From Garcia nutans (lineage: Eukaryota; Streptophyta; Magnoliopsida; Malpighiales; Euphorbiaceae): a stretch of 64,000 nt of DNA. The stretch is taken from positions 26,306,001 through 26,370,000 of the forward strand of contig CANTUV010000024.1 in the NCBI GenBank assembly GCA_947685225.1, written 5' to 3'. Shown here one piece after another: positions 1-9,226 of the stretch. Position 1 is the first letter of the stretch; every line of letters starts with the position of its first letter. A program made the translations under genes and the position numbers. The notes below the pieces were generated by a model. The model saw only the letters and a list, made by a program, of their open reading frames with translations, made no database searches and was not told where the DNA came from.

Positions 1-205
1 ATCCTAGACTGGATTTTGATACTCGATCCTAACTAGATTGGGATACTTGATCCTAGACTGGATTTGGATACTCGATCCTAACTGGATTGGGATACTCGAT
101 CCTAAATTGGATTTAGATACTTGGAGCCGAGATTGAATTTGATTTGGGTACTTGGACCCGAGATTGGGTATTGGACCCGAGATTGATTTTGATTTGACTG
201 ACCTT
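1..205 (-). repeat. Imperfect short tandem repeat array, Tat 3' region
   Basis: Units of roughly 25-30 bp contain ACTGGATTTGGATACTCGAT-like sequence and grade into units with CTTGGACCCGAGATTG. The reverse complement matches the array at 57.19-58.14 kb (CTCGGGTCCAAGTACCC). It is truncated by the window start. Confidence 0.8.
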
Positions 206-247
206 TTATCATTTGAAAAGTCTGACTGCTCCGGTTATTCTATACAT

Positions 248-440
248 TGTGGTTTTTTACCCTCAAAATGTATCTTCATCCTTTGAGATAAAGTCTTCAC
301 CCTTGAAAACGGATCTTCATTCTTGGAGATCGGGTCTTCACCCTTGAAAACGGATCTTCATCCTTGGAGATCGGGTCTTCATCCTTGCAAATGGATCTTC
401 ATCCTTGGAGATTAGGTCTTCACCCTGGCTTAACTTTGTT
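248..440 (-). repeat. Tandem repeat of about 40 bp, Tat 3' region
   Basis: Four to five units alternate GGATCTTCATCCTTGGAGAT and GGGTCTTCACCCTTGAAAAC. The same array in reverse complement is at about 57.05-57.16 kb in the plus-strand Tat copy, so it belongs to the element rather than to local slippage. Confidence 0.8.
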
Positions 441-1729
441 GTTCCATTCTTTTGTTCTTCCTTTCGCAAAAATTCAGCTATTTTCAGTTGGTTCTCATAT
501 CTTCTCCTTGCCCCCAGTGTGGCAAAATACAAAGGAATTTGAAAATATTTAGTATATAAACTTCAAAAAAAATTGAAAAATGAGAAACTTTGCCCCTGTG
601 TAGGCTCAAACCCATGATTTTTCTATGCAAGCTTTGATTGATGTTTTTACCATGTAGTTCTTCGCACAAGCACGTATTTCTTCTCTTTGTAAAACGATTG
701 GAGCTTCCACAAGCAAATAGGCTTTCCATGCCCCCTTGATTCAATATCTTCTTTTGATTTTTTACTTCGCAAGGTATTTTCTATTCACTTTGAAAAGGAA
801 TAGACAATGCAAGACAAGAAAGTGTGATGTGATATGCTCATGTATGCATGATATACATGAATAATACTTACAGTCATTCCATTGACTCACAGACCAGGGT
901 GATCAGCAAAAGTGTTCTCATTGGTTCATTTTTGACGTTTGTCCAAGTCTTGCATTGGAATGATCAAAAGCTTTGCATTTGTGGCTTTTATCTTTAAGAT
1001 GTTGAAAACATGAGTGGTGGAGCCTCTAACCAGTAGAGTTAGAGATTCATCTATTTCAAACTACGTTTTAGCATGTCAGCTAATAGCTTCTTCATGACCT
1101 TGCCAATAATCATTTCCTTTTCTCAATATGTCCTTTGGAGGTTCAAGATACTTCCCTTAACTTGAAGGCTTTGTGTGACAAAAATATATTTTTTGTATTT
1201 TTTATTTTTTGAATTTTGATTTTGAAATCAAATGTTGGCTTTGCCAAATCAATGACAATATACCTCAGGACTTGATTTTTCCAAATTAACATATCTATAA
1301 CATGACAACCCTAGTTACCGTACTAAACTCGGGAATCATTTCTATTTAAGCAAGAACTGTTGCACTTCAGATAGGCACATACACATTACTTGGCCAAAGG
1401 TCTCATTGAGTTTAAATATTGTCTATCTTATATGCATGCTTATCCAAACTATCTCCACTAATAGACTCTACCAACCAAGAGAGATCAATAGGTCTTTGAT
1501 AGGCTTGAAATGGGGTTTATGAGGGACATGGGTTAAAGTGAAGGCCATTTTGAGATTGGAGCTGGTGTGACACAAGGGACAAACCCTCACACTACAAATT
1601 TCTTGTTGGAACTTTAGACAGTTGGGAGCAATCTTTCTAGACTCCAAATTCCTTCTATCTTCTTGGCATTAATTTGGATCTTGATTAGGACAGTTTTTGC
1701 CCTTGCATAAAGTTTGGGACCCAAATTCG

Positions 1730-2140
1730 TTTCTTTTCTTTTTTTTCCCTTTTCTTTCTCTTTATTTTCCTTACTCTTTCATTTTCTTTGAGCATTTTAT
1801 CCTTCTTTCTTGTAGGACTATCAAGTATAGAATTTTCAAGAATTGGATGGTCTTCCTCCTTTTCCTTTTATTTTGATTAAATCTTTGGTTGGGTTGGACC
1901 AATTTAAGTCAAAATGTCCTTATAAACCAAATAGAAGCCTTTTGCTGCTTTAGGTAAAAGAGAACTCAGTTGGCTTTCTGAACCACCTTTTTATGTTTTA
2001 TTGTTATTGTTGTTTTTTTCTTGTTGTTTTTTCTTTTCTTTTTCTTTTTCTTTCTTTTCTTTTTTTTCTTTTCTTTTGTCCTTTTTCTTTTCTTCTTCTT
2101 CTTTTCTCTTCTCTCTTTTTTTTGTTGTTTTTATTTTTTT
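1730..2140 (-). repeat. Homopyrimidine tracts (purine on the element strand)
   Basis: Two long runs of almost only C and T (about 1730-1800 and 1980-2140) are separated by unique sequence. Equivalent tracts occur in the other Tat units (about 12960-13035, 17645-17700, 17876-18012 and, as purines, 55470-55545), so they are an element feature. They have no coding capacity. Confidence 0.7.
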
Positions 2141-3309
2141 TCTAGCTCTAAAAGAGTTGTCTCGTTTGTACTAGCTTGGGCTTCCAAAAATGGATGAGTG
2201 GAGTAACATAAACCTTTAGGGATAAATCATTTGTTACTCTAATGATGATGTTGTTTTGATATATTGGAGATATCAAAGGAACTTCAACTACCCTTATGGT
2301 CTTCAAAATTTCAACTACCCTTATGGTCTTGAAAACATCAACTGTCTTCATGGTCTTGAGAACCTCAACCATCTTCATGATCTTTACCAATCATTGCCTT
2401 CTTTAATCTTCTTGCCTCTTCATATTAGTGATCATAAGATTTGTCAAAAGTATCACAACAGCTCAAGGTAAGTTGTTGAGGTTATATGCCAAAGAAAGCT
2501 AAAATTTTATGAAGGCTCAAAGGGACAACTAGAGATTGATATTTAATTGGGTGGATACTAGTTGTTGGCTAACCAAACAATACCTAGATCATCTCTCCCT
2601 AAAATAAGAAGAGTTTAATTTTGCCTTGAAAGTTTGTCAAAGCATGTTCTAAGACTGACTAGGACCTAGACAAAGATAATTATGCAGGAGCCCTCTCTAA
2701 ATAAGCATACACAACTCAATGCTATAGAGCAATTCCCTCACCTAGTAAAGTCATTCAAGTCATGATGCATAAATATATTAATTCATGAATTATCAAGCTA
2801 GATTCCTCATCGGTTGAGCACTAAAATGAACAAAGACAAACAAAAATTTTGATGAAAGTAATTTATTCAAACAAATTTAAATTTGAAAAAAAAAGTTCCA
2901 ATTAAATATTAAAGAAAGTAAAATTGAAAAGCAACATTCAAGCTAAGGAAAGTTCGTTGTGTTTAAGCTTCTTTTCCCTTCACATCTTCAGTATTTCCAT
3001 CTTAAAAGAATGATAAAACAAAATCTTTGTAATATCCCGGAATAGACCCTAAGAGTTTTGGAGTTAATGTTGTTGCATTTGGATTTAATGTATATGTATG
3101 TATGGGAAATATAAAGATAATATATATATATAAGACATATACATATACATCACATATACATGGGATATAAAATGGTGTAGGAAAGTGAGTTGTGTATATA
3201 TATTTGTATAATTAGTTAATAATAATAATAATGATAATAAGGACAAAAAGAAAAGAGAAGAAGAAAGTCAAAAGTTGGAAAATTATGTGTGGTGGAGGTT
3301 ATTTGAGAA

Positions 3310-3313
3310 ATAT

Positions 3314-3368
<55 letters not shown>

Positions 3369-3455
3369 GAGAGAAACGAAAGAAAGAACGAGAACGTTCT
3401 TTCTTCCTCTGCTTCTTATTTTCCTTTGTAAACGAGAGAGAGAGAGAGAGAGAAG
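3310..3455 (+). promoter_or_regulatory. Putative LTR promoter with TTA and GA microsatellites
   Basis: About fifteen TAT/TTA triplets run into ATATATATGAG, which could act as a TATA box about 190 bp before the donor-like site. A GA run follows at 3434-3453. The sister LTR has only about seven triplets (9517-9537), so this tract has changed since insertion. The start of transcription is inferred only. Confidence 0.4.
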
Positions 3456-3547
3456 CTAGAAAGAGAAAGATGATTTTGCTTCTAGTTACACCAAAGATTA
3501 AGGATATCAAGATGTTTGCAAGTGGATATTGAAGATTTAGCAAGCTA

Positions 3548-3559
3548 TTCAAGTAAGTA
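3548..3559 (+). other. Splice-donor-like site in LARD-A LTR
   Basis: CAA|GTAAGTA with the GT at 3553-3554. The same place holds CAG|GTAAGTA in LARD-B, GAG|GTAAGTA in LARD-C and AAG|GTAAGTA in the LTR at 62929, so the site is conserved between diverged LTRs. Use as a splice site is inference. Confidence 0.5.
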
Positions 3560-3818
3560 CTCCCTTTTGAGTTGATTTTATTGATTATATGTATATATCT
3601 AAATTCTTATCTTCTTGTTTTGAATTCTTGTGGATTGAGGTTATGTTTGGTATAATTAGTGTGTAAAGTGAAGATAATGAAAGAGTGAAGTATGTAAAGA
3701 TGTTGAATTGATATTTAAGTGATGATAAGTTGAGAAAATTGTGAGGTAAATGATGAAATGTTGAGGTTGGGTTTGGGTTAGATGAATTTGGAAGTGTTTG
3801 GCCTTTAATTCATTGAAG

Positions 3819-4094
3819 AACACGGCCAAGTCATGAGAGACACGGCCAAGTTAGGGCAAACTCGGCCGTGTTGGATGATTTTTGGAGAGACACGGCCGTG
3901 TCCCTTGCCCGTGTCTGCTACTGGATTGTTGTGTTGAGAGACACGACCACTGGCTTGGCCGTGTCCACTGCCCGTGTTTGCTACTGCTTGAATTGGATTG
4001 AGAGACACGGCCACTGGCTTGGCCGTGTCCTTTGACCGTGTTTGCTACTGGATGTTTGGATTGAGAGACACGGCCAAAAGCTTGGCCGTGTCCC
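3819..4094 (+). repeat. GACACGGCC/GGCCGTGTC hairpin array
   Basis: Several units, spaced about 80 bp, each contain GACACGGCCA, a loop of about 6 nt and TGGCCGTGTC, often followed by CCCTTGCCCGTGT and GCTACTG. The array is GC- and CpG-rich in an otherwise AT-rich LTR. The last unit (4067-4092) has the loop AAAAGCTT; the sister LTR has ACAAGCTT (10248-10273). Frames through it encode repetitive RDTAT- and VSQ-like peptides that I regard as artefacts. Confidence 0.9.
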
Positions 4095-4497
4095 TTGAGG
4101 GTGTTAGCTTGGGTGTTTGTTATTTGTTCTTCATACATTGTTGGATCCTCAGAGGTCTTTTATACCTAAACACACTTAAAACAATAATGATCCAACCAAA
4201 TGTATATAGAAGATTCTATATTCATGTATAATGTAAATTGTTTTGTATATAACAATGATGATATAGGAAATGTGGAAGATATAATGATCATGGAAAAAGG
4301 TATGTGCAATGCCATTGATTATGTATTGTTGAGTGATGAATTGATCAATGTGATATGATGATAACAATGATGTTTAAGATACTATATGAACAATGTTATG
4401 TTTTATGTATTGTGAACTTTGTAAATTGTAATGTGTTATGTGAAAGATGTGATGTTGTGATGAAAGATGAAATGAGAATTGAAATCAAATGAAATGA

Positions 4498-4640
4498 GAA
4501 GCCATTGTCATTGGCTATGATGATTCAAATGAAATATGAAGCCATTGTCATTGGCTATTATAACACAAATGTGATGTAAAGCCATTGTGATTGGCTATGA
4601 TGATTCAATTGTGATAAATGAGGCATGTTTGCCTAGATTA
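4498..4640 (+). repeat. AGCCATTG short inverted repeats
   Basis: AGCCATTGTCATTGGCT or AGCCATTGTGATTGGCT occurs three times at about 50-bp spacing, followed by AGGCATGTTTGCCT, another small palindrome. The same motifs occur once in LARD-B (near 23325) and three times in each LARD-C LTR (about 42000-42110 and 48310-48420). Confidence 0.8.
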
Positions 4641-4699
4641 TGATTCAATTGAGAATGAGATGGATAATAAAATAATAAATGAATTGTGTAACTAATGTG

Positions 4700-4714
4700 T
4701 TATTCAATTTCAGA
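4700..4714 (+). other. Splice-acceptor-like site in LARD-A LTR
   Basis: TTATTCAATTTCAG|AGTTCT with the AG at 4712-4713. Similar sites stand at the same place in LARD-C (TTTTCAG|AGT, minus strand, AG at 41885-41884) and in the solo LTR (TTTTTAG|AGTTC, AG at 33946-33947). Paired with the donor at 3553 it would remove about 1.16 kb including the hairpin array. Confidence 0.4.
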
Positions 4715-4749
4715 GTTCTGGGTTTGGAGGCATGCCTATAAAATGAAAG

Positions 4750-4998
4750 GTAACAGTCTTGCCGGGTTGAGGATCTCTTTAATTTGAGATGAAATGAGGT
4801 CCAAGAGACTGGGTCTGTTACACTATGATAATTATGATTATGAGATATATAATTGGTAACAGTCTTGCAGGGTTGAGGATCTCCTCGAGGTTAGTCGAGT
4901 TGATGGTCCAAGAGACTGGGTCTGTTACAGGTAACAGTCTTGCCGGGTTGAGGATCTCCTCATGTGGAGTTGATGGTCCAAGAGACTGGGTCTGTTAC
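4750..4998 (+). repeat. Three-unit GTAACAG...CTGTTAC repeat cassette
   Basis: Each 68-73-bp unit begins GTAACAGTCTTG, has CGGGTTGAGGATCTC in the middle and ends CAAGAGACTGGGTCTGTTAC, so its ends can pair. Units are at 4750-4821, 4856-4928 and 4931-4998. LARD-B, LARD-C and the solo LTR at 32251 hold unrelated repeat units in the same slot. Confidence 0.85.
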
Positions 4999-5628
4999 AC
5001 TATCCATGGATAGAGTTATTGATACATGATGCCTACGGGCTTGATTATTGTGATTATGAACCAAAGCAGTAACTCTGAACTTTGAATAACATATTAGTGT
5101 GTTGTTTGGGCCCGAGTCTGTCTTTGTTGTCAATGTGATATTCAAATGTTGAAATAAATGAGTAATGAGATCTATAACTGCCTTTATTGGAAGTATGATT
5201 CATGTCTGATGAATTGTGGATAAAATAATGTTATAAAGTATGATTTTGCAATATGTGCATTGATGTATTGAAGGTGAATATGTTTGAGGGACTTTGTTGA
5301 TATATGATTTTATAAAAATATAGTATGATGTGTAGAATATATATATGAATAAGGAATGTGTGAGAATTGCTTTCATAAAGGTGTTGAATAGGTCGTTGAA
5401 TGGTATTTTGGTTGAAATGATGTATGTTTATATGCATATGAGATAGAAAGGGAAAGTACTGTGTTGTAAAGGCTTTATATAATTATGTATAATAATTGTG
5501 AAATTAGTGGGAACATATGAAGAATGCATTGAGAAAGGAAAACGTGGTAAGAGAACCATAAAACATAATGCTAAAAATATAAGGTATGATTCTTATGGTA
5601 AAATGTGTTTTAGTATTTATTTGTACTA

Positions 5629-5666
5629 CTAAGCTTTCAGGCTTAGCGCGGATGTTTAATCGCGCA
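5629..5666 (+). other. Paired GC hairpins near LTR 3' end
   Basis: CTAAGC-tttcag-GCTTAG is followed at once by GCGCG-gatgtttaat-CGCGC and AGGT. The pair is repeated in both LTRs of LARD-B (24402 onward) and LARD-C (41073-41090, minus strand) and weakly in the solo LTR. This may be an RNA structure of the R/U5 region; the function is unknown. Confidence 0.6.
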
Positions 5667-6005
5667 GGTATGTATGCGGTTGATCGGGAAGTCTAGCTGT
5701 TATGCCACGAGAAGGGTAAGGGTGTCTCGAGACCAACTAGAAGGTGATGCATACATGTGTAATTTTAAATTATATTGTATTTTTGAGTTAATATATATAT
5801 TCATATGGATGAATGAAGTTTTGATAAATAAGAATACTGACTTTTGTAAATGTGTTTTAAATTAATGTATAATTTGATGAACTTGGATAAAGGTTTTTTT
5901 TTAATTGAATCTAAAAGTAACATTCTTATACTTTATATACGTATTGTATGTATACTAGGTATATGTATAGTACTTATATGGAGTATCAGGGTGTTACAAT
6001 TATTT

Positions 6006-6017
6006 TGGTATCAGAGC
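6006..6017 (+). other. Primer binding site, tRNA-iMet type (LARD-A)
   Basis: TGGTATCAGAGC begins 7 bp after the LTR end and is complementary to the 3' end of plant initiator-Met tRNA. This is the usual primer of plant chromoviruses and many copia elements. Confidence 0.95.
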
Positions 6018-9000
6018 TTAGGTTCGAGATTCTCGGCCTAAGTAAAATTAAAAAGAGAAAGTTTTGAAAGGCCTAAAGAGAAGTAAAAACGAAAAGTTTT
6101 GAAATGCAATTGGTAATACATGCATATGCATTCACACCTAGTTTGGTCTCGGACGTGGCATTATATGAGTTGTAGAATATTTGTGTTATAAAAGATGTTC
6201 AAAATAGTTGATGATATATGTATATACTATTTTGGATGTAATGAGAAATCATGATTGTTGGCAATGATGTTAGAAATGAATTATAATTGAGGCATAGTAT
6301 CTAATTGATTATGGGAAACGAATGGTGAAATGTAATGTAATGTGATGTATGTATATTGATGATGCATATGAAAAATGTCATGTTGTGTGCAACATGGAAT
6401 GTAATGTTGATGTTTATAAGCAATATTATGTAGGACATAATGTGAATTGAAACATACAAAAAAAAAGGAGAATAAAGTTGAAAATGAGTTGAAATCAAAT
6501 CAAGATAAGAGTATGTACTCTTTCTTCTACACTTTGAACTTCCTTAGAATAAAGTTTATGTGGTCAGCTAATGTTGAGTTTGCTAGATAGAGGAATTAAT
6601 GTTGAATTTGTTAATATCGAAAGTTATAATATTAATGAGGAGAGTGTGGTGGAATATTGAATGAGTTGATTAGTAGAGACAAAGTGTGATTATGTAAAGT
6701 TGGGATATATATATACAGTTAAGGTTTTGTTTAAAGGAAAAAGAGATGATATCGGTTAAGTAAGAATATAAATTGGTATCGTGATTATATTGTAAATAAT
6801 GTGAATTTATTGTTAAAAATGTGAGATGCTTTGATATTATGAAAGCTCATGGTAATGATGATAATATGTGATATTTGAGATTTTGAAATGAGCTTGGTAA
6901 TTGTGAAAAGTATATATTTTGATATTGCTTTGTGATATATATACGTAAGATGTTTTTAAAGTGATATTAAGAAAAGATGAGTTTGGTAAATTGAAGTTTA
7001 AGCAAAGTAGTAAGTTGAAAAGTTAAAGTTTTAGTGGAATTTGATAAAGATTATTTGGATATTGATAGTTTAATGTATATTCAATACATGAGCTAGGTGG
7101 AATGACTAGTATTGCATATGAAAGTATTATGAATTGAGTAATGTGATTAATGGTATGAGAATTTGTTTTGAAATAATTAAGAAAGTGAGTAAGCAAATGA
7201 AAATGAGTTATTTTAAGTCATTTGAGTGGAAAGAGTAAAAATGGATATGAAGGTATATTAAACACTTTTAAAGACAAAAGTGAAAGAGATGTCACATAAG
7301 GATTCTGAATGAGATGTATGTGAAATGTTATTATGGTTAGAATATATATATATATATATATATATTTGTTTGGAGGATAAATATTTTACATTATATTGAA
7401 GAAACGAGAATGATAGTGTTTGAAAGAAAGTAATAAACATTAAATTTGTATGGAATGTATGACAAAGGAAAATAGAATAAGAGCATATAATTAAGTGTAT
7501 ACATGTATATGCTATGTGAATTGAGTTTTTCAATATGAATCAAATTATGAGATATAAACAAGTGTGTGAATCACATTATGAAGGTGACTTATGAATATGT
7601 ATGTGGTATTATTATAGAATTAGTGTTATGGAAATGATGTTGTATGTATGAGTGGACCTAAGAGAGATTAGGTCTTGAACTGTGCAAAGTTAGATGGATT
7701 ATGTGATGATAGTAAGTATGAAATGGACTTGAGTAATAGTGGACAGTGGAAACTATTATGATTGAATATGTATATAGTAATAGTGCTGAAGCATGAATTA
7801 AGTTGATAAGGATCATATAAGTGAGTGCAAATTGGCTGAAACGGAGTTGGAATGTGTTAATTTCTGTTATACTAAAAATGTAAAGAAGGACTATATAAAT
7901 CTTATAATACACTTTAGCTTTGTATGTGTAAAGATTGAGAATAGAATTATATAAAGAACAGTATTGATTTGAAAGTCCCAGGCTTGAACATTAATCTCTT
8001 AAAGCTATGTGTTCTGTTCAGTATATTTGATCGGTTAATTTGTTATCCATGGATTTGGGTCTTGGATAAAATGATTGTAATACAGATTTGATGAGATTGA
8101 GATTATGGTTGAGGAGTGTAGTTAAAATTTATGATGGATAAAGTTGTATCTTATTATTTTATTGTTAAGAACTTGGTTACAACTGTGAATAATATGACAA
8201 AAAGGTAAACAAAATAAATATACCAATGATAGGAAATGTGAAGAGATATTAAGAAGGGAGAAATTATAATATATGAATGAAAGTTATACTGAATATGTTT
8301 ATGGTATGTAACTTAAGGTTTAAGGGAATGAACTCAAGGTTTGAGTGAATGAGTTATAGATATAACGTATGATATTGATTGAAAATGGATTGAAGGAGAT
8401 TAGAAATTGAATATAAGTTTGCTCTAATGGAATTAAGTTATATGTATATATATAAAAATTGTGAAATTTTGTGAAAGGTTAGATTAATTAATCGTTGATT
8501 GGATGTGAACAAGATTAGAACGTGGGTATATTGTGATAGATGGATCAATTGATCTGGATTTGGCTAAGATTATGAATCATCATTGAGATTCAATATGTAT
8601 ATTTATACCAAGGGTACAATTATTTACGTGATAATGTACATGATGTAAAATTTTAAAGTGTGATTGGACATGAATAAATGGAATTAGAGTAGTTGTTAAT
8701 CATGATAAAAAGGGAAAAGATTGGTTATTTATCAAATAAGTAAAAAAGGTAATGTATTAATATGTAAGTTAAGTGAAAAACATGCTAAAGAAGTAACTCC
8801 ATGTGTGAAAAATAAGGATCTTGTTATCCATTGAGGTTTGATAAATGTTTATTTAGACAGTGATTGTAATGACAAGATAAGCAATAGTATGATATAATTC
8901 AAAAAAATTTCTAAGGTTAAAGTTGATTATCTATAAAGAGATGAAGTGATATATCTTGAATGTAATAGATGAATGGAATATATAGATTATAAGATGAGTT

Positions 9001-9190
9001 GATTAGTGTATAAAAGAAAATTCATTGGGAATGTAATGAGCTATCTTGGTTGCTCTGTTGAGAAAGTTATAAGATAAAAATAGATATATAATGATAAGTT
9101 ATGATTGACTAAAAGGGGGAGAGTAAAAGTTATGTAAGTTGATAAATTAAGATGGTGATTTGTTCCAAATGGGTTGTTAGTGTGCTAGAT

Positions 9191-9226
9191 AATTTCGAGG
9201 ACAAAATTATTTAAGGGGGAGAGAAT
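9191..9226 (+). other. Polypurine tract with adjacent palindrome (LARD-A)
   Basis: AATTTCGAGGACAAAATT (9191-9208) precedes the purine run AAGGGGGAGAG and then the 3' LTR. LARD-B and LARD-C have the perfect palindrome AATTTCGAGGACGAAATT or its complement here. Confidence 0.85.

Larger units (their letters stand above)
1..3027 (-). mobile_element. Tat-lineage element, 3' non-coding region (unit R1)
   Basis: Read on the minus strand, this matches in order the region that follows gag in the plus-strand Tat copy at 54.7-58.1 kb: a stretch just after gag, a purine tract, then two tandem-repeat arrays. It continues across LARD-A into the gag end at 12181-12496, because LARD-A cut it at 3027/12181. 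No reverse transcriptase, RNase H or integrase motif is visible, which fits a gag-only element. The far end lies outside the window. The assignment rests on by-eye similarity to the other copy. Confidence 0.75.
3028..5998 (+). repeat. LARD-A 5' LTR
   Basis: A 2971-bp LTR with TG...CA ends inside short inverted termini (TGTAA/TTACA). In order it holds a TTA/TA-rich stretch with a TATA-like run, GA repeats, a splice-donor-like site, the GACACGGCC hairpin array, AGCCATTG repeats, an acceptor-like site, the GTAACAG repeat array and a pair of GC hairpins near the 3' end. Open frames in it are repeat-encoded and unlikely to be translated. Confidence 0.95.
5999..9226 (+). mobile_element. LARD-A internal region, non-coding
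   Basis: AT-rich interior of 3.2 kb. The primer site TGGTATCAGAGC lies at 6006-6017. No frame longer than about 90 codons and no gag, protease, RT, RNase H, integrase or chromodomain motif is recognisable. Short blocks are shared with the interiors of LARD-B and LARD-C (for example TAGATGGATCAATTGATCTG near 8540), showing common descent. TA repeats occur near 7340-7365. Confidence 0.85.

Noticed and set aside
3317..3361. TTA microsatellite as a functional difference between LARD-A LTRs
   Set aside because: Simple slippage since insertion explains the different unit counts (about 15 versus 7).
3819..4231. Open frames through the hairpin arrays (both strands; also near 10.0, 22.4, 28.7, 48.8, 58.8 and 63.7 kb)
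   Set aside because: They only read through spaced GACACGGCC repeats and give repetitive peptides on both strands. They have no start context or homology and occur inside LTRs.
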